A DNA stretch of 14,811 bases from CAZGVW01 sp964529265. GTDB lineage: Bacteria; Planctomycetota; Phycisphaerae; Phycisphaerales; UBA1924. The position numbers and the translations under genes were made by a program. Under the pieces are notes generated by a model, which saw only the letters and a program-made list of their open reading frames with translations, was not told where the DNA came from and made no database searches. The DNA lies in the NCBI GenBank assembly GCA_964529265.1, contig CAZGVW010000005.1, positions 1 to 14,811 of the forward strand. Reading direction: 5' to 3'. Position 1 is the first letter of the stretch. Each line of letters begins with the position of its first letter. Shown here in pieces: positions 1 to 7,237 of this stretch.

Positions 1-1
1 C

Positions 2-1297
2 CGCGTCGCCGAGTATCGCAGGCGGCTCGACCAGAGCCAGTGGTGGTCGCGCGCGGAGGTCGAAGCCTTTCAGTGGGGCGAGCTGCGGGCGCTGCTCGCG
101 CATGCCTATGCGGACGTTCCCTACTGGACGGACGCGATGAACGCGCTGAAGATGCCCCCGGACGGCATCGTCTCCGTCGAGCAGTTTCGACGGCTGCCGA
201 TCGTGGACAAGCCCGAGATTCGCGCGCATCGCAGCCGGATGACGGCCGCCAGCTACGCCGGTCGGACGTGGCGAAAGGCCACCGCCGGCTCGACCGGCGA
301 GCCTCTCGCGTTCGACTACACGCCCGACAGCTACGACTGGCGGGTGGCGGCGTCGCGGAGGGGCTACGGATGGGCCGGCTACGAAGAAGGGATGCGGCAG
401 GTGTCGATCTGGGGCGCATTCACCATCGGTCAGTCGAACCCGCTGAAGGACTGGAAAGAGGAGCTGCATCGCCGCTCGTACGGCCGCGTCCTCGTCAACT
501 CCCTGAGATTCGACGACGACACCATGCGCGTCTGCCTGGACGTCATCAACCGGCATCAGCCAGTGAACATTGTCGGCTATACCAACCCGCTTCACGCCTT
601 CGCACGGTTCATCGAGGCCAGCGGCAACCTGCGCGCACGGCCCCGTTCCGTGATCTCAGCGGCCGAAAAGCTGCACGACTACCAGCGTGTGGACATCGAG
701 CGCGCGTTCGGCTGTCCGGTGTTCGAAACCTACGGCAGCCGCGAGTTCATGCTGATCGCCGCCGAGTGCGATCGCAAGGAGGGGCTGCACGTCAGCGCGG
801 AGAACCTCTTCGTCGAGATCGTCAAGGAGGATGGCACTCCTGCAGGACCTGGTGAGATCGGCGACGTGGTCATCACGGACCTCCACAACTACGGGATGCC
901 GTTCATTCGATACCGCATCGGTGACATGGCGATCGCCACCGATGCCGCCTGCTCGTGCGGCCGCGGGCTGCCGCTCGTCAGCCAGATCGTCGGCCGGACG
1001 CTCGACGTGATTCGAACGCCCGACGGCACGCGGGTGCCGGGGGAGTTCTTCCCGCACCTGATGAAGGAGATTCAGGCCATCCGTCAGTTTCAGGTGATTC
1101 AACGGGAGCTCGGGAGCCTGGTCGTCAAGATCGTGAAGGAGCCGGCGTTCACGACCGGGGATCTGGAGATGCTCGAGCGGGAGATGGCCAAGATGTTCGC
1201 AGGCAGGCTGGACGTGTCGTACGAGTTCGTCGACGCCATTCCGCTGACGGCGGCCGGCAAGCTGCGTGTGACCGTGTCCGAGCTTGCGGATCGGTAG
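2..1297 (+). CDS. CapK/PaaK-like adenylate-forming enzyme (phenylacetate-CoA ligase family), 5' end cut off
   Basis: The reading frame is open from base 2, so the true start lies left of the window. The ATG at 137 is probably internal, because the codons before it encode a typical family N-terminus (a Trp-rich stretch, then LRALLAHAYADVPYW). Visible family marks are the nucleotide-binding loop TAGSTGEP (around 281-304), YGSRE in the central region (around 730-745), RYRIGD (around 910-927), and CSCGRGLP followed by a GRTLDVI segment (around 950-1010). The protein ends in a small C-terminal subdomain with KLRV. PaaK enzymes activate a carboxylic acid with ATP and pass it to CoA. CapK-type relatives are frequent in capsule and EPS loci, where their substrate is mostly unknown. 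Here it sits 4 bp before a glycosyltransferase, so a role in activating an acyl group for glycan decoration is plausible but inferred. The family call is secure; the substrate is not. Confidence 0.85.
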   Translation, partial: RVAEYRRRLDQSQWWSRAEVEAFQWGELRALLAHAYADVPYWTDAMNALKMPPDGIVSVEQFRRLPIVDKPEIRAHRSRMTAASYAGRTWRKATAGSTGEPLAFDYTPDSYDWRVAASRRGYGWAGYEEGMRQVSIWGAFTIGQSNPLKDWKEELHRRSYGRVLVNSLRFDDDTMRVCLDVINRHQPVNIVGYTNPLHAFARFIEASGNLRARPRSVISAAEKLHDYQRVDIERAFGCPVFETYGSREFMLIAAECDRKEGLHVSAENLFVEIVKEDGTPAGPGEIGDVVITDLHNYGMPFIRYRIGDMAIATDAACSCGRGLPLVSQIVGRTLDVIRTPDGTRVPGEFFPHLMKEIQAIRQFQVIQRELGSLVVKIVKEPAFTTGDLEMLEREMAKMFAGRLDVSYEFVDAIPLTAAGKLRVTVSELADR

Positions 1298-1301
1298 CGC
1301 G

Positions 1302-2393
1302 GTGACGATCGGGCAGCTGGTGCTCACGCTCGACCATGGCGGGCAGGAGCACCTGATCATCCGGCTGTGCGTCGCGCTTCAACGCATCGGCATACGCAGC
1401 CCGATCGTCGTGCTCGGCGACGGCGCGCTCGTTGACGAGGCCCGCCGCAGGGGAATCGAGACGGTCGTCCTGGCCAAGCGGGACGGGCTCGATCCGCTGG
1501 TCGTGCCTTCGCTCTGGCGGCTGGTGCGCCGGCAGCGGCTGGACGTCCTCCACACGCACAACATGGCGCCGCTCATCTACGGGACCATCGCGGCGCGGCT
1601 CGCGGGCATACCGACGATCAACACGCGGCACGGACGGGCCCCGCTGACGGCCCCGCGCGCGATCTGGCACCTCACGCAGCGCGTGGTCGCTGTGTCAGAC
1701 GATGCCCGAACGGAGCTGCTCAGGCACAACCGGATCGACGCGCGGAAGGTCGGGGTCATCGTGAACGGGATCGAGGTCGGCGTGTACGCGCCGCGCCCCG
1801 ATCGCCGGGCGGCCGTGCGCCGGGAGCTCGGCATCGCCGAGGACGCTCCGGTCGTCGGGACCATCGGGCGGCTGTCTCCGGAGAAGGACCAGGCGACGCT
1901 CCTGCGCGCGATGCAGCGCCTGCTCGTGCAGATCCCCGGGGCACGACTCGTCATCGCGGGCGGTGGGAGCCTCGAGAGCGACCTGCGCGCGCAAGCCGCA
2001 ACACTGGGCATCTCGTCACAGACCCGTTTTCTCGGGTTCCGCCACGACGTCCAGGACGTGATTCACGCATTCGACGTCTTCGCCCTGCCCTCGCTGATGG
2101 AGGGCGTGTCGCTGACGCTGCTCGAGGCGATGGCCGCGAACCTGCCGGTCGTCACGACCGCCGTCGGAGGAAACCCCGAGGTGGTGGTGCAGGACGAAAC
2201 AGGGTGTCTGATCGAGCCCGGCAACCATGTGGCGCTGGCCGACGCGCTGTCGGGCCTGCTGCGGGACCGGCCACGCGCCCGCGCGCTTGGCGCCGGCGGA
2301 CGGCGCCGCGCGGAGGCCGTCTTCAGCCTCGACACGATGGTCGGCGCCTACGTGGACCTCTATCGCGAGCTGCTTGGGCGCCCAATCGACTGA
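1302..2393 (+). CDS. Glycosyltransferase family 4 (GT-B fold)
   Basis: This is a retaining GT-B glycosyltransferase that would add a sugar from a nucleotide-sugar donor to the growing EPS unit on the cytoplasmic face of the membrane. The N-terminus reads IGQLVLTLDHGGQEHL, the usual acceptor-side strand and glycine loop. HTHNMAPLIYG and INTRHG follow in the N-terminal domain. The C-terminal domain has GTIGRLSPEKDQ, LVIAGGGSLE, FLGFRHDV and the EX7E donor-binding motif EGVSLTLLE. Length (363 aa) is normal. The start is uncertain. GTG at 1302 lies 4 bp after the preceding stop and gives the usual family N-terminus; an in-frame TTG at 1284 would overlap that stop and add six residues. Neither has a clear Shine-Dalgarno sequence. 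The gene is probably cotranscribed with the CapK-like gene and converges on the sugar dehydrogenase gene 39 bp away. Sugar specificity cannot be read from the sequence. Confidence 0.9.
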   Translation: MTIGQLVLTLDHGGQEHLIIRLCVALQRIGIRSPIVVLGDGALVDEARRRGIETVVLAKRDGLDPLVVPSLWRLVRRQRLDVLHTHNMAPLIYGTIAARLAGIPTINTRHGRAPLTAPRAIWHLTQRVVAVSDDARTELLRHNRIDARKVGVIVNGIEVGVYAPRPDRRAAVRRELGIAEDAPVVGTIGRLSPEKDQATLLRAMQRLLVQIPGARLVIAGGGSLESDLRAQAATLGISSQTRFLGFRHDVQDVIHAFDVFALPSLMEGVSLTLLEAMAANLPVVTTAVGGNPEVVVQDETGCLIEPGNHVALADALSGLLRDRPRARALGAGGRRRAEAVFSLDTMVGAYVDLYRELLGRPID

Positions 2394-2432
2394 GCGCCTC
2401 GTCGACGGAGCGCCGAGCGGGCGGAGACCGCG

Positions 2433-3680
2433 TTACCGGACCCGGCGCACCCGGTACACGGAGTCGAACGAAGGATAGCTGCCGTGTGCGCGTCCGTCGC
2501 GATTGCTGGTGCCGAAGTAGAGGCTGCCGTCCGGCGCCGCCGTCACGGCGCGAATCCGCCCGTACCGGTCGGGCCACCACCGCTCCACCGCCGCGACGCG
2601 GCTGACGCCCTCGATGACGTGCCTGACCATCTCCTGGCTGCGAAGGCCCGACATGAACAGGTTGGCCCGCCACGGTCCAGCCGCTGACACGAACGTCAAT
2701 CCCCCCGGGGGAACGGCCCGGTGAGGGTAGAAGATCGCCGGCGATACGATCTCCTCCGTCGCGGCTCCGCCCAGGTGTAACGGCCACCCGTGATTGGCGC
2801 CCCGGCGCACGACGTACACCGAATCCATGTGCTTGGGTTCCCCGGGGGCCACGCTCGACGGCCCGTGCGTCGCCGCCCACAGCGCACCCGTGTCCGGATG
2901 GAACGCCAGGCCGCTGACGTTCCGAAAGCCGTACGCCCAGACCGGTGATCCGGGAAACGGGTTGTCGGCCGGAACGGCGCCGTCCGGCGCGATCCGCAGA
3001 ATCTTGCCATTCAACCGCGACAGGTCCTGGGCGAAAGCGGGAATCGACGCGTCACCGGTCCCGACGTACAGCATCCCGTCCGGGCCGAACTCGAGCGCCC
3101 CGCCGTCGTGGTTGCGGGAGGCCGGAATGTCATCGACGAGCACCAGCTCGTCCCCCGCCCCGTCGCGGCCGGCCACGAGCCGTGACACGCGATTGACGCC
3201 GCCGGTCAGCGTCCGCGCGGTGTACATCACATAGATGTAGGGCTGCGATGGAAACCTGGGATGGAGCGCCATGCCCATGAGTCCGCTCTCGCCGCCCAGC
3301 GCGGTGGGCAGGATCGTGTAGGGCGTCGCCTCCGGCGCGCCCGGGTTCAGCACGAGCACGCGGCCCCGCCGCTCGGTGATGAACAGGCGCCCGTCACTGG
3401 CGACGCGAAGCGCCCAGACGATCTGCAGGCCCCTGGCGACCTCCGTGACGCGTACGTCCGACACGTCGTGGCGTACGAGATCGGCAGGCATGGAGGGAGA
3501 AGGGCCCACCGCGACCACGCTCGGATCGCCCGTGGCGGTCACGGGTGGCGGACGAAGCCGGTTCTGAAACCGCTTCACACCCTTGTAGCCGGCGTACGCC
3601 GTACTTCCGGCACAGACCGCCGCGAGCGACACGATCGCGAGTGTTCGAAGAGCGCTGCTCACCGTGAGTGACGCGATCAT
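2433..3680 (-). CDS. PQQ-dependent sugar dehydrogenase (glucose/sorbosone dehydrogenase family), exported
   Basis: This 415-aa protein belongs to the six-bladed beta-propeller GSDH family, including soluble aldose dehydrogenases that oxidise sugars with PQQ in the periplasm. Residues 10-30 form a signal peptide or anchor ending in AYA, a possible cleavage site after residue 30. Family marks in order are the blade-one stretch with FITERRGRVLVL (about 100-111), GLMGMALHP (133-141), RNHDGG (189-194), FGPDGMLYVGTGD, GKILRI, GFRNVSGLAFHP and NHGWPL near the end. His191 in RNHDGG occupies the position of the catalytic base in characterised members. The ATG at 3680 lies one base after the stop of the deacetylase gene, indicating translational coupling and membership of the EPS operon, of which it is the last gene. 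Cofactor use is inferred; some family members have lost PQQ. No PQQ biosynthesis genes are in the window. Confidence 0.85.
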   Translation of the reverse strand: MIASLTVSSALRTLAIVSLAAVCAGSTAYAGYKGVKRFQNRLRPPPVTATGDPSVVAVGPSPSMPADLVRHDVSDVRVTEVARGLQIVWALRVASDGRLFITERRGRVLVLNPGAPEATPYTILPTALGGESGLMGMALHPRFPSQPYIYVMYTARTLTGGVNRVSRLVAGRDGAGDELVLVDDIPASRNHDGGALEFGPDGMLYVGTGDASIPAFAQDLSRLNGKILRIAPDGAVPADNPFPGSPVWAYGFRNVSGLAFHPDTGALWAATHGPSSVAPGEPKHMDSVYVVRRGANHGWPLHLGGAATEEIVSPAIFYPHRAVPPGGLTFVSAAGPWRANLFMSGLRSQEMVRHVIEGVSRVAAVERWWPDRYGRIRAVTAAPDGSLYFGTSNRDGRAHGSYPSFDSVYRVRRVR

Positions 3681-3681
3681 C

Positions 3682-4680
3682 TCAAACGGGCGCCAGGCCG
3701 CGCGTGGCCACGCGCGCCCTGAACATCGCCGGGCTCGTCTCGGGCTCGACCTTGATCCGCTTCACGTCGTAAGGGTCGATACGCCCGGGGCGGTTGCATC
3801 CACCATAGAACGAGAACGCCGCCCTGAACCCGCATGCGCGGGCGATCCGCTTCGTCACCGACGAGAACGTCGTCCCGGGCTTCCCGTATGGGTACGCCAC
3901 GAGCGGCACTGTCGCCCCCAGGCGGTGCTCCAGGATGTCCTTGCTCCTGCCGAGCTCGTCGCGCTGCTCGTCAGCGCTCAGAGCCGCCAGCACCGGATGG
4001 GTGTGTGTATGCGCGCCGATCTCGTGCCCCATCTCGCGCAACTGACGGATCTGCGCCCACGACATGAACGGGGAACGCGGGGCCGATCTGGCGCCGGACG
4101 CCGCTTCGCACGCGGCCACGAACTCGCCGCGGTCCGCCGCGGGCAGCGACCGATAGGCCGCCATCACTCGCGAGATGGCCTGGCCGTAGTCGGTCAGCGG
4201 GACGGCCCAGGGACCGGAGCTGCCGATGGCCGGCACGTGAAGGATCGACCGGGCGGAGTGCCGGATGGCGAAGCCCAGCCGGTCCCATGCGGGCGTGACC
4301 CCGGTCTCGATGTACGCCGTCGGCACGAAGAACGTGGCCGCGATACCGAACCGCTCCATCAGCATGACACCGGCGTCGAAGTTGTCGGCGTACCCGTCGT
4401 CGAACGTGAAGGCGACGGCCGCCGTGCGGAGGCGGGCCCTCCCACCGATGACGTCCACGATCGTCGAGGCGCTCACCACGGGGAAGTGCTCCCGGACCCA
4501 GCCGGCCTGAGCCTCGAGCTGCGCCGGCGTGGCTGAAATGACGTCCGGATCGTGCTCCACGGCATTCGCGATGCGGTGGTACGTGAGACAGAGGAGGCTC
4601 GGTCCACGAAAGACCTGCTGCGCGAGGCGGACGGCGGCCCTGCTGCCGAGGACCCGGGCCAGACGCTCCTTCTTTCTCAC
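3682..4680 (-). CDS. Polysaccharide deacetylase (NodB domain, carbohydrate esterase 4)
   Basis: This enzyme removes N- or O-acetyl groups from a glycan using a metal-bound water. Counting from the GTG at 4680 (332 aa), motif 1 is TFDDGY with Asp94 and Asp95. Motif 2 is HTHTH, with the metal-binding His224 and His228. Motif 3 is YPYG (263-266), which replaces the RxxPY form and is common in bacterial members. The frame stays open to 4785, but that longer version would overlap the glycosyltransferase gene by 109 bp and adds an Arg/Pro-rich stretch without family resemblance. GTG 4680 is preferred because it forms a 4-bp GTGA overlap with the upstream stop and has GGAG six bases before it. A second GTG at 4692 is also possible. 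No signal peptide is evident, so the protein may act in the cytoplasm or leave by another route. It is probably an EPS-tailoring enzyme. Confidence 0.9.
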   Translation of the reverse strand: MRKKERLARVLGSRAAVRLAQQVFRGPSLLCLTYHRIANAVEHDPDVISATPAQLEAQAGWVREHFPVVSASTIVDVIGGRARLRTAAVAFTFDDGYADNFDAGVMLMERFGIAATFFVPTAYIETGVTPAWDRLGFAIRHSARSILHVPAIGSSGPWAVPLTDYGQAISRVMAAYRSLPAADRGEFVAACEAASGARSAPRSPFMSWAQIRQLREMGHEIGAHTHTHPVLAALSADEQRDELGRSKDILEHRLGATVPLVAYPYGKPGTTFSSVTKRIARACGFRAAFSFYGGCNRPGRIDPYDVKRIKVEPETSPAMFRARVATRGLAPV

Positions 4681-5603
4681 GACTGACTCCACCGAAGCCC
4701 GCGGGACGCCGCCCGTCCGCGCATGAACAGCCGGCGTGCCGCAAGGGCGGCGAGCGCCCGTGCCGGCTTGTGGCTGAAGGGCCACGCGCCGAGGGAGCGG
4801 ATGTAGTAGACGAGCGCCTCGTTCGAGCCCCGCGATTCGCGAGCCGCGTCCGCCAGGATGGCCGCGCGCAGCCGGCGCCGGTCCCAGACGTTCAGCACGC
4901 CGGCACGCTCACGGGTCAGCTTGCGGTAGACCTTCCACTGGTTCGTTTCCATCAGCCGTGCATCTCGAAACACGCCGGTGCCGTGCCGGCTGATCGAGAC
5001 GAGCACCTCGCTCACGTTGTCTATCGTCGAGTCGGCGGCGAGGCGCACCCACATGTCCCAGTCCTCGGCAGCCGCAAGCAGCTCGTCGAATCCACCGAGG
5101 CGGTCGAGGACGGATCGCCGAATCAGAGCCCCCGATCCCGATCCGCCCACCCAGTACGTGCGCCTGGCGACGCGACGGAGTGTCTCGGGCCGGCTGAAGA
5201 CGTTCGCCCGTCCCGGGAAACGATCGATGCGGCCGTCTGGATAGACATGCTCGAACCCGCAGCCCACGCATCCCAGATCCGGCCGACTCCGAAGGAGGGC
5301 CAGTTGCGTCTCGATCTTGCGGGGCTTCCACCAGTCGTCGCCGTCGAGCAGCGCGACGAACTCCCCGCGCGCCGCCGCGATCGCGCGGTTCCGGGCCGAT
5401 GAGACCCCTCGCCGATCCTGTCGGATCATCACGATCCGCTCCGCGTACCGCGCGAGAACCTGCCGTGTCTCGTCGGTAGACCCGTCGTCCACGACGATGC
5501 ACTCCATCGCCGGATGCGTCTGGCTCAACACGCTCTGGATGGCCCGGCCCACGAAGCGGCCGTAGTTGTAGGTCGGGATGATGGCGCTGACGAGATCGGT
5601 CAT
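4677..5603 (-). CDS. Glycosyltransferase family 2 (GT-A fold)
   Basis: This is an inverting GT-A glycosyltransferase (308 aa from ATG 5603). The N-terminus SAIIPTYNYGRFVGRAIQSV is the classic GT2 opening. VVDDGSTDE (37-45) binds the nucleotide, and GVSSARNRAI is followed by LLDGDDWW, with the metal-binding DxD-type aspartates at 87-90. AAEDWDMW (Glu180-Asp181) supplies the probable catalytic base region. The C-terminal part is basic and helical, without a clear membrane segment. A GTG at 5648 is in frame and would add 15 mostly Pro/Arg residues ahead of the conserved start; ATG 5603 is preferred because the family N-terminus begins immediately after it. The gene follows the chain-length gene by 79 bp and overlaps the deacetylase gene by 4 bp, placing it in the EPS operon. 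Donor and acceptor sugars are unknown. Confidence 0.9.
   Translation of the reverse strand: MTDLVSAIIPTYNYGRFVGRAIQSVLSQTHPAMECIVVDDGSTDETRQVLARYAERIVMIRQDRRGVSSARNRAIAAARGEFVALLDGDDWWKPRKIETQLALLRSRPDLGCVGCGFEHVYPDGRIDRFPGRANVFSRPETLRRVARRTYWVGGSGSGALIRRSVLDRLGGFDELLAAAEDWDMWVRLAADSTIDNVSEVLVSISRHGTGVFRDARLMETNQWKVYRKLTRERAGVLNVWDRRRLRAAILADAARESRGSNEALVYYIRSLGAWPFSHKPARALAALAARRLFMRGRAASRGLRWSQS
4687..4690 (-). promoter_or_regulatory. Ribosome binding site deciding the deacetylase start
   Basis: GGAG on the minus strand, six bases before GTG 4680 and inside the end of the upstream glycosyltransferase gene. It supports the 332-residue deacetylase over the longer readings. Confidence 0.6.
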
Positions 5604-5682
5604 ACGTTCTGTCCGGCCGGGGTCTGGCGGGGCTGGACGATGAGGCACGACGCCCCGATCGGCGACGTCCGCGCGGTCCCGA

Positions 5683-7221
5683 TCACGCCTGCGTCGTCCA
5701 GACCACCAGGATCGCGGCCGCCGTGACCGCCGCGCCGGCCGCGGTCCACGCCCAGCGCCGGCGTCCCGTCGCCCGCCGGCGTTCCGTTCCGGTCTGGATG
5801 GGCGGCAGCGCGACGAGCACCGGCAGCGCGCAGCAGAGCATCACGTCGCTTGCCCCACGGACGCTGCGATCCGCGAGCTCGAGCGCCCCGACGATCGCCA
5901 GCCCGAGCGCAAGGCCGACTGCCGCGCCGAGCAGAACGACCATCGGACGATCGGGCGTAAAGGGACGATCGGGAACGGCCGCCGGGTCGAGGATCTGGAA
6001 CTGCTCTCCAATCTGGCGACGCTCCAGATTCGCCGCCACGCGCGACTCTTCGTACTTCATCAGGAGACCGCGATACTGCAGCTCGAGGGTCTCGTAATCG
6101 CGCGTGAGGGCGATGAGCTCCGTCTCCCTGCTCGGCGCCGCTTCGACGCGGCGTCGATACGCGGCCACGACGGCACGCAGCCGGGTCTCTTCCTCGGCTC
6201 TCTGCGCAATCTGGCGGTCCACCGCGTGCAACTGCTCCAGAAGATCGGCCATTCGCGCCTGCCGGGCGGCCTCGGCCGCCGACGCGCGCGGCTGCTCGGA
6301 GGGCGCGGCCGTCTGTTCGCCGGCGAGCTGGCTCCGGAGACGCTCGACGGCGAGCCCGGCGTGCACGCGATCGGGATGCTGGGCGGTCAACCGCGCGGTC
6401 AGATCGCGCAGCAGCGCTTCGGCTGTTTCGAGCTGCTGCAGGGTCGTGGGAGCCGCCGTCAGCCCGGCTGGAGGACTCACCGCCGTGTGCGCGGCGCTCA
6501 GGTCGGCCAGCTGCCGATCGAGGAGCATGCGACGCTCGCGATCGCTGTTGAGGGACTGCAGGAGTGCCTGTATCTGCAGCTCCGTGTTCTGCACCGTCTG
6601 GAGGTTCGACGCCACCTGCTCCGGCAGCTCGCCGCTGTATCGCTTCCTGTACTCCTCGAGCTGGCGTTCCCGTTCGGTGAGGCGCTTCTCGGCATCATCG
6701 AGCTCGGTCCGCAGGAACTGGTTCGTGCTTTCCGCCATCACCTCCCGGTCCCGCATGTTCTCCTCACGGATCATGCCCGCCAGGCGCTCCACCACGGCCT
6801 GGGCCACTCTGGGATCGGCCGCCACGTAGCTCACCGAGAACGCGTCCTCGCGCACCACCCGCATGTCCACGTTGCTGCGCATGAGTGCGATCACGGCGTC
6901 CATCCCGTTCCGCGCTCTCTCTACCGGAAACAGATCGAGCTCGTGGACGATTCGCTCCAGACGCGAGCGGCTGAGGATCTGCTCGCGAATCGAGAGCACG
7001 CGGTCCTGAATGCGGGCGGTCACGGTCGGCCGCACGTAGGCCTCGGAGACCCGCTGGGGCACGATGAGGACGACGGTCTCCGACTCGTACAGGTCGGGCA
7101 TCCTCTGCGACACGACACCCGCCGCCATCGCTGACAGCACGACAGGGACGACCAGCAGCCAGCGGCGGCGCCACAGAAGGGCGACGAGATCCTCGGGTGT
7201 GTACTTCTTGCCTGGGAGCAC
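5683..7221 (-). CDS. Wzz-type polysaccharide chain-length determinant of the exosortase/PEP-CTERM EPS system
   Basis: This inner-membrane polysaccharide co-polymerase (512 aa) controls EPS chain length. The N-terminus (YTPEDLVALLWRRRW) leads into a membrane segment at about 21-37. A large periplasmic part follows, with coiled-coil stretches between about 165 and 400 rich in Glu, Arg, Gln and Leu. The second membrane segment (about 426-446) is preceded by the proline-rich ILDPAAVPDRPFTPDRP typical of Wzz proteins. A third hydrophobic segment (about 490-512) ends the protein, which is less usual for simple Wzz proteins. No Walker A motif is present, so a separate tyrosine kinase partner would be needed and is not in the window. 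Length and layout match the PEP-CTERM-associated chain-length family. The start is GTG 7221, supported by GAGG six bases upstream. It lies 16 bp after the barrel gene, so the two are probably cotranscribed. Confidence 0.88.
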   Translation of the reverse strand: MLPGKKYTPEDLVALLWRRRWLLVVPVVLSAMAAGVVSQRMPDLYESETVVLIVPQRVSEAYVRPTVTARIQDRVLSIREQILSRSRLERIVHELDLFPVERARNGMDAVIALMRSNVDMRVVREDAFSVSYVAADPRVAQAVVERLAGMIREENMRDREVMAESTNQFLRTELDDAEKRLTERERQLEEYRKRYSGELPEQVASNLQTVQNTELQIQALLQSLNSDRERRMLLDRQLADLSAAHTAVSPPAGLTAAPTTLQQLETAEALLRDLTARLTAQHPDRVHAGLAVERLRSQLAGEQTAAPSEQPRASAAEAARQARMADLLEQLHAVDRQIAQRAEEETRLRAVVAAYRRRVEAAPSRETELIALTRDYETLELQYRGLLMKYEESRVAANLERRQIGEQFQILDPAAVPDRPFTPDRPMVVLLGAAVGLALGLAIVGALELADRSVRGASDVMLCCALPVLVALPPIQTGTERRRATGRRRWAWTAAGAAVTAAAILVVWTTQA

Positions 7222-7227
7222 AACGTA

Positions 7228-7231
7228 CCTC
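7228..7231 (-). promoter_or_regulatory. Ribosome binding site of the chain-length gene
   Basis: GAGG (within TGAGGT) on the minus strand, six bases before GTG 7221. It lies in the 16-bp gap after the barrel gene and supports a GTG start. Confidence 0.6.
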
Positions 7232-7237
7232 AGTCGA

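Noticed and set aside
2394..2413. Imperfect palindrome between the convergent GT4 and sugar dehydrogenase genes
   Set aside because: Four outer pairs, a mismatch and a short inner stem without a U tract on either strand. Too weak to call a terminator.
5604..5682. Search for a promoter before the GT2 gene in the 79-bp gap
   Set aside because: No -24/-12 or convincing -35/-10 pair found on the minus strand. Treated as an intra-operon gap.
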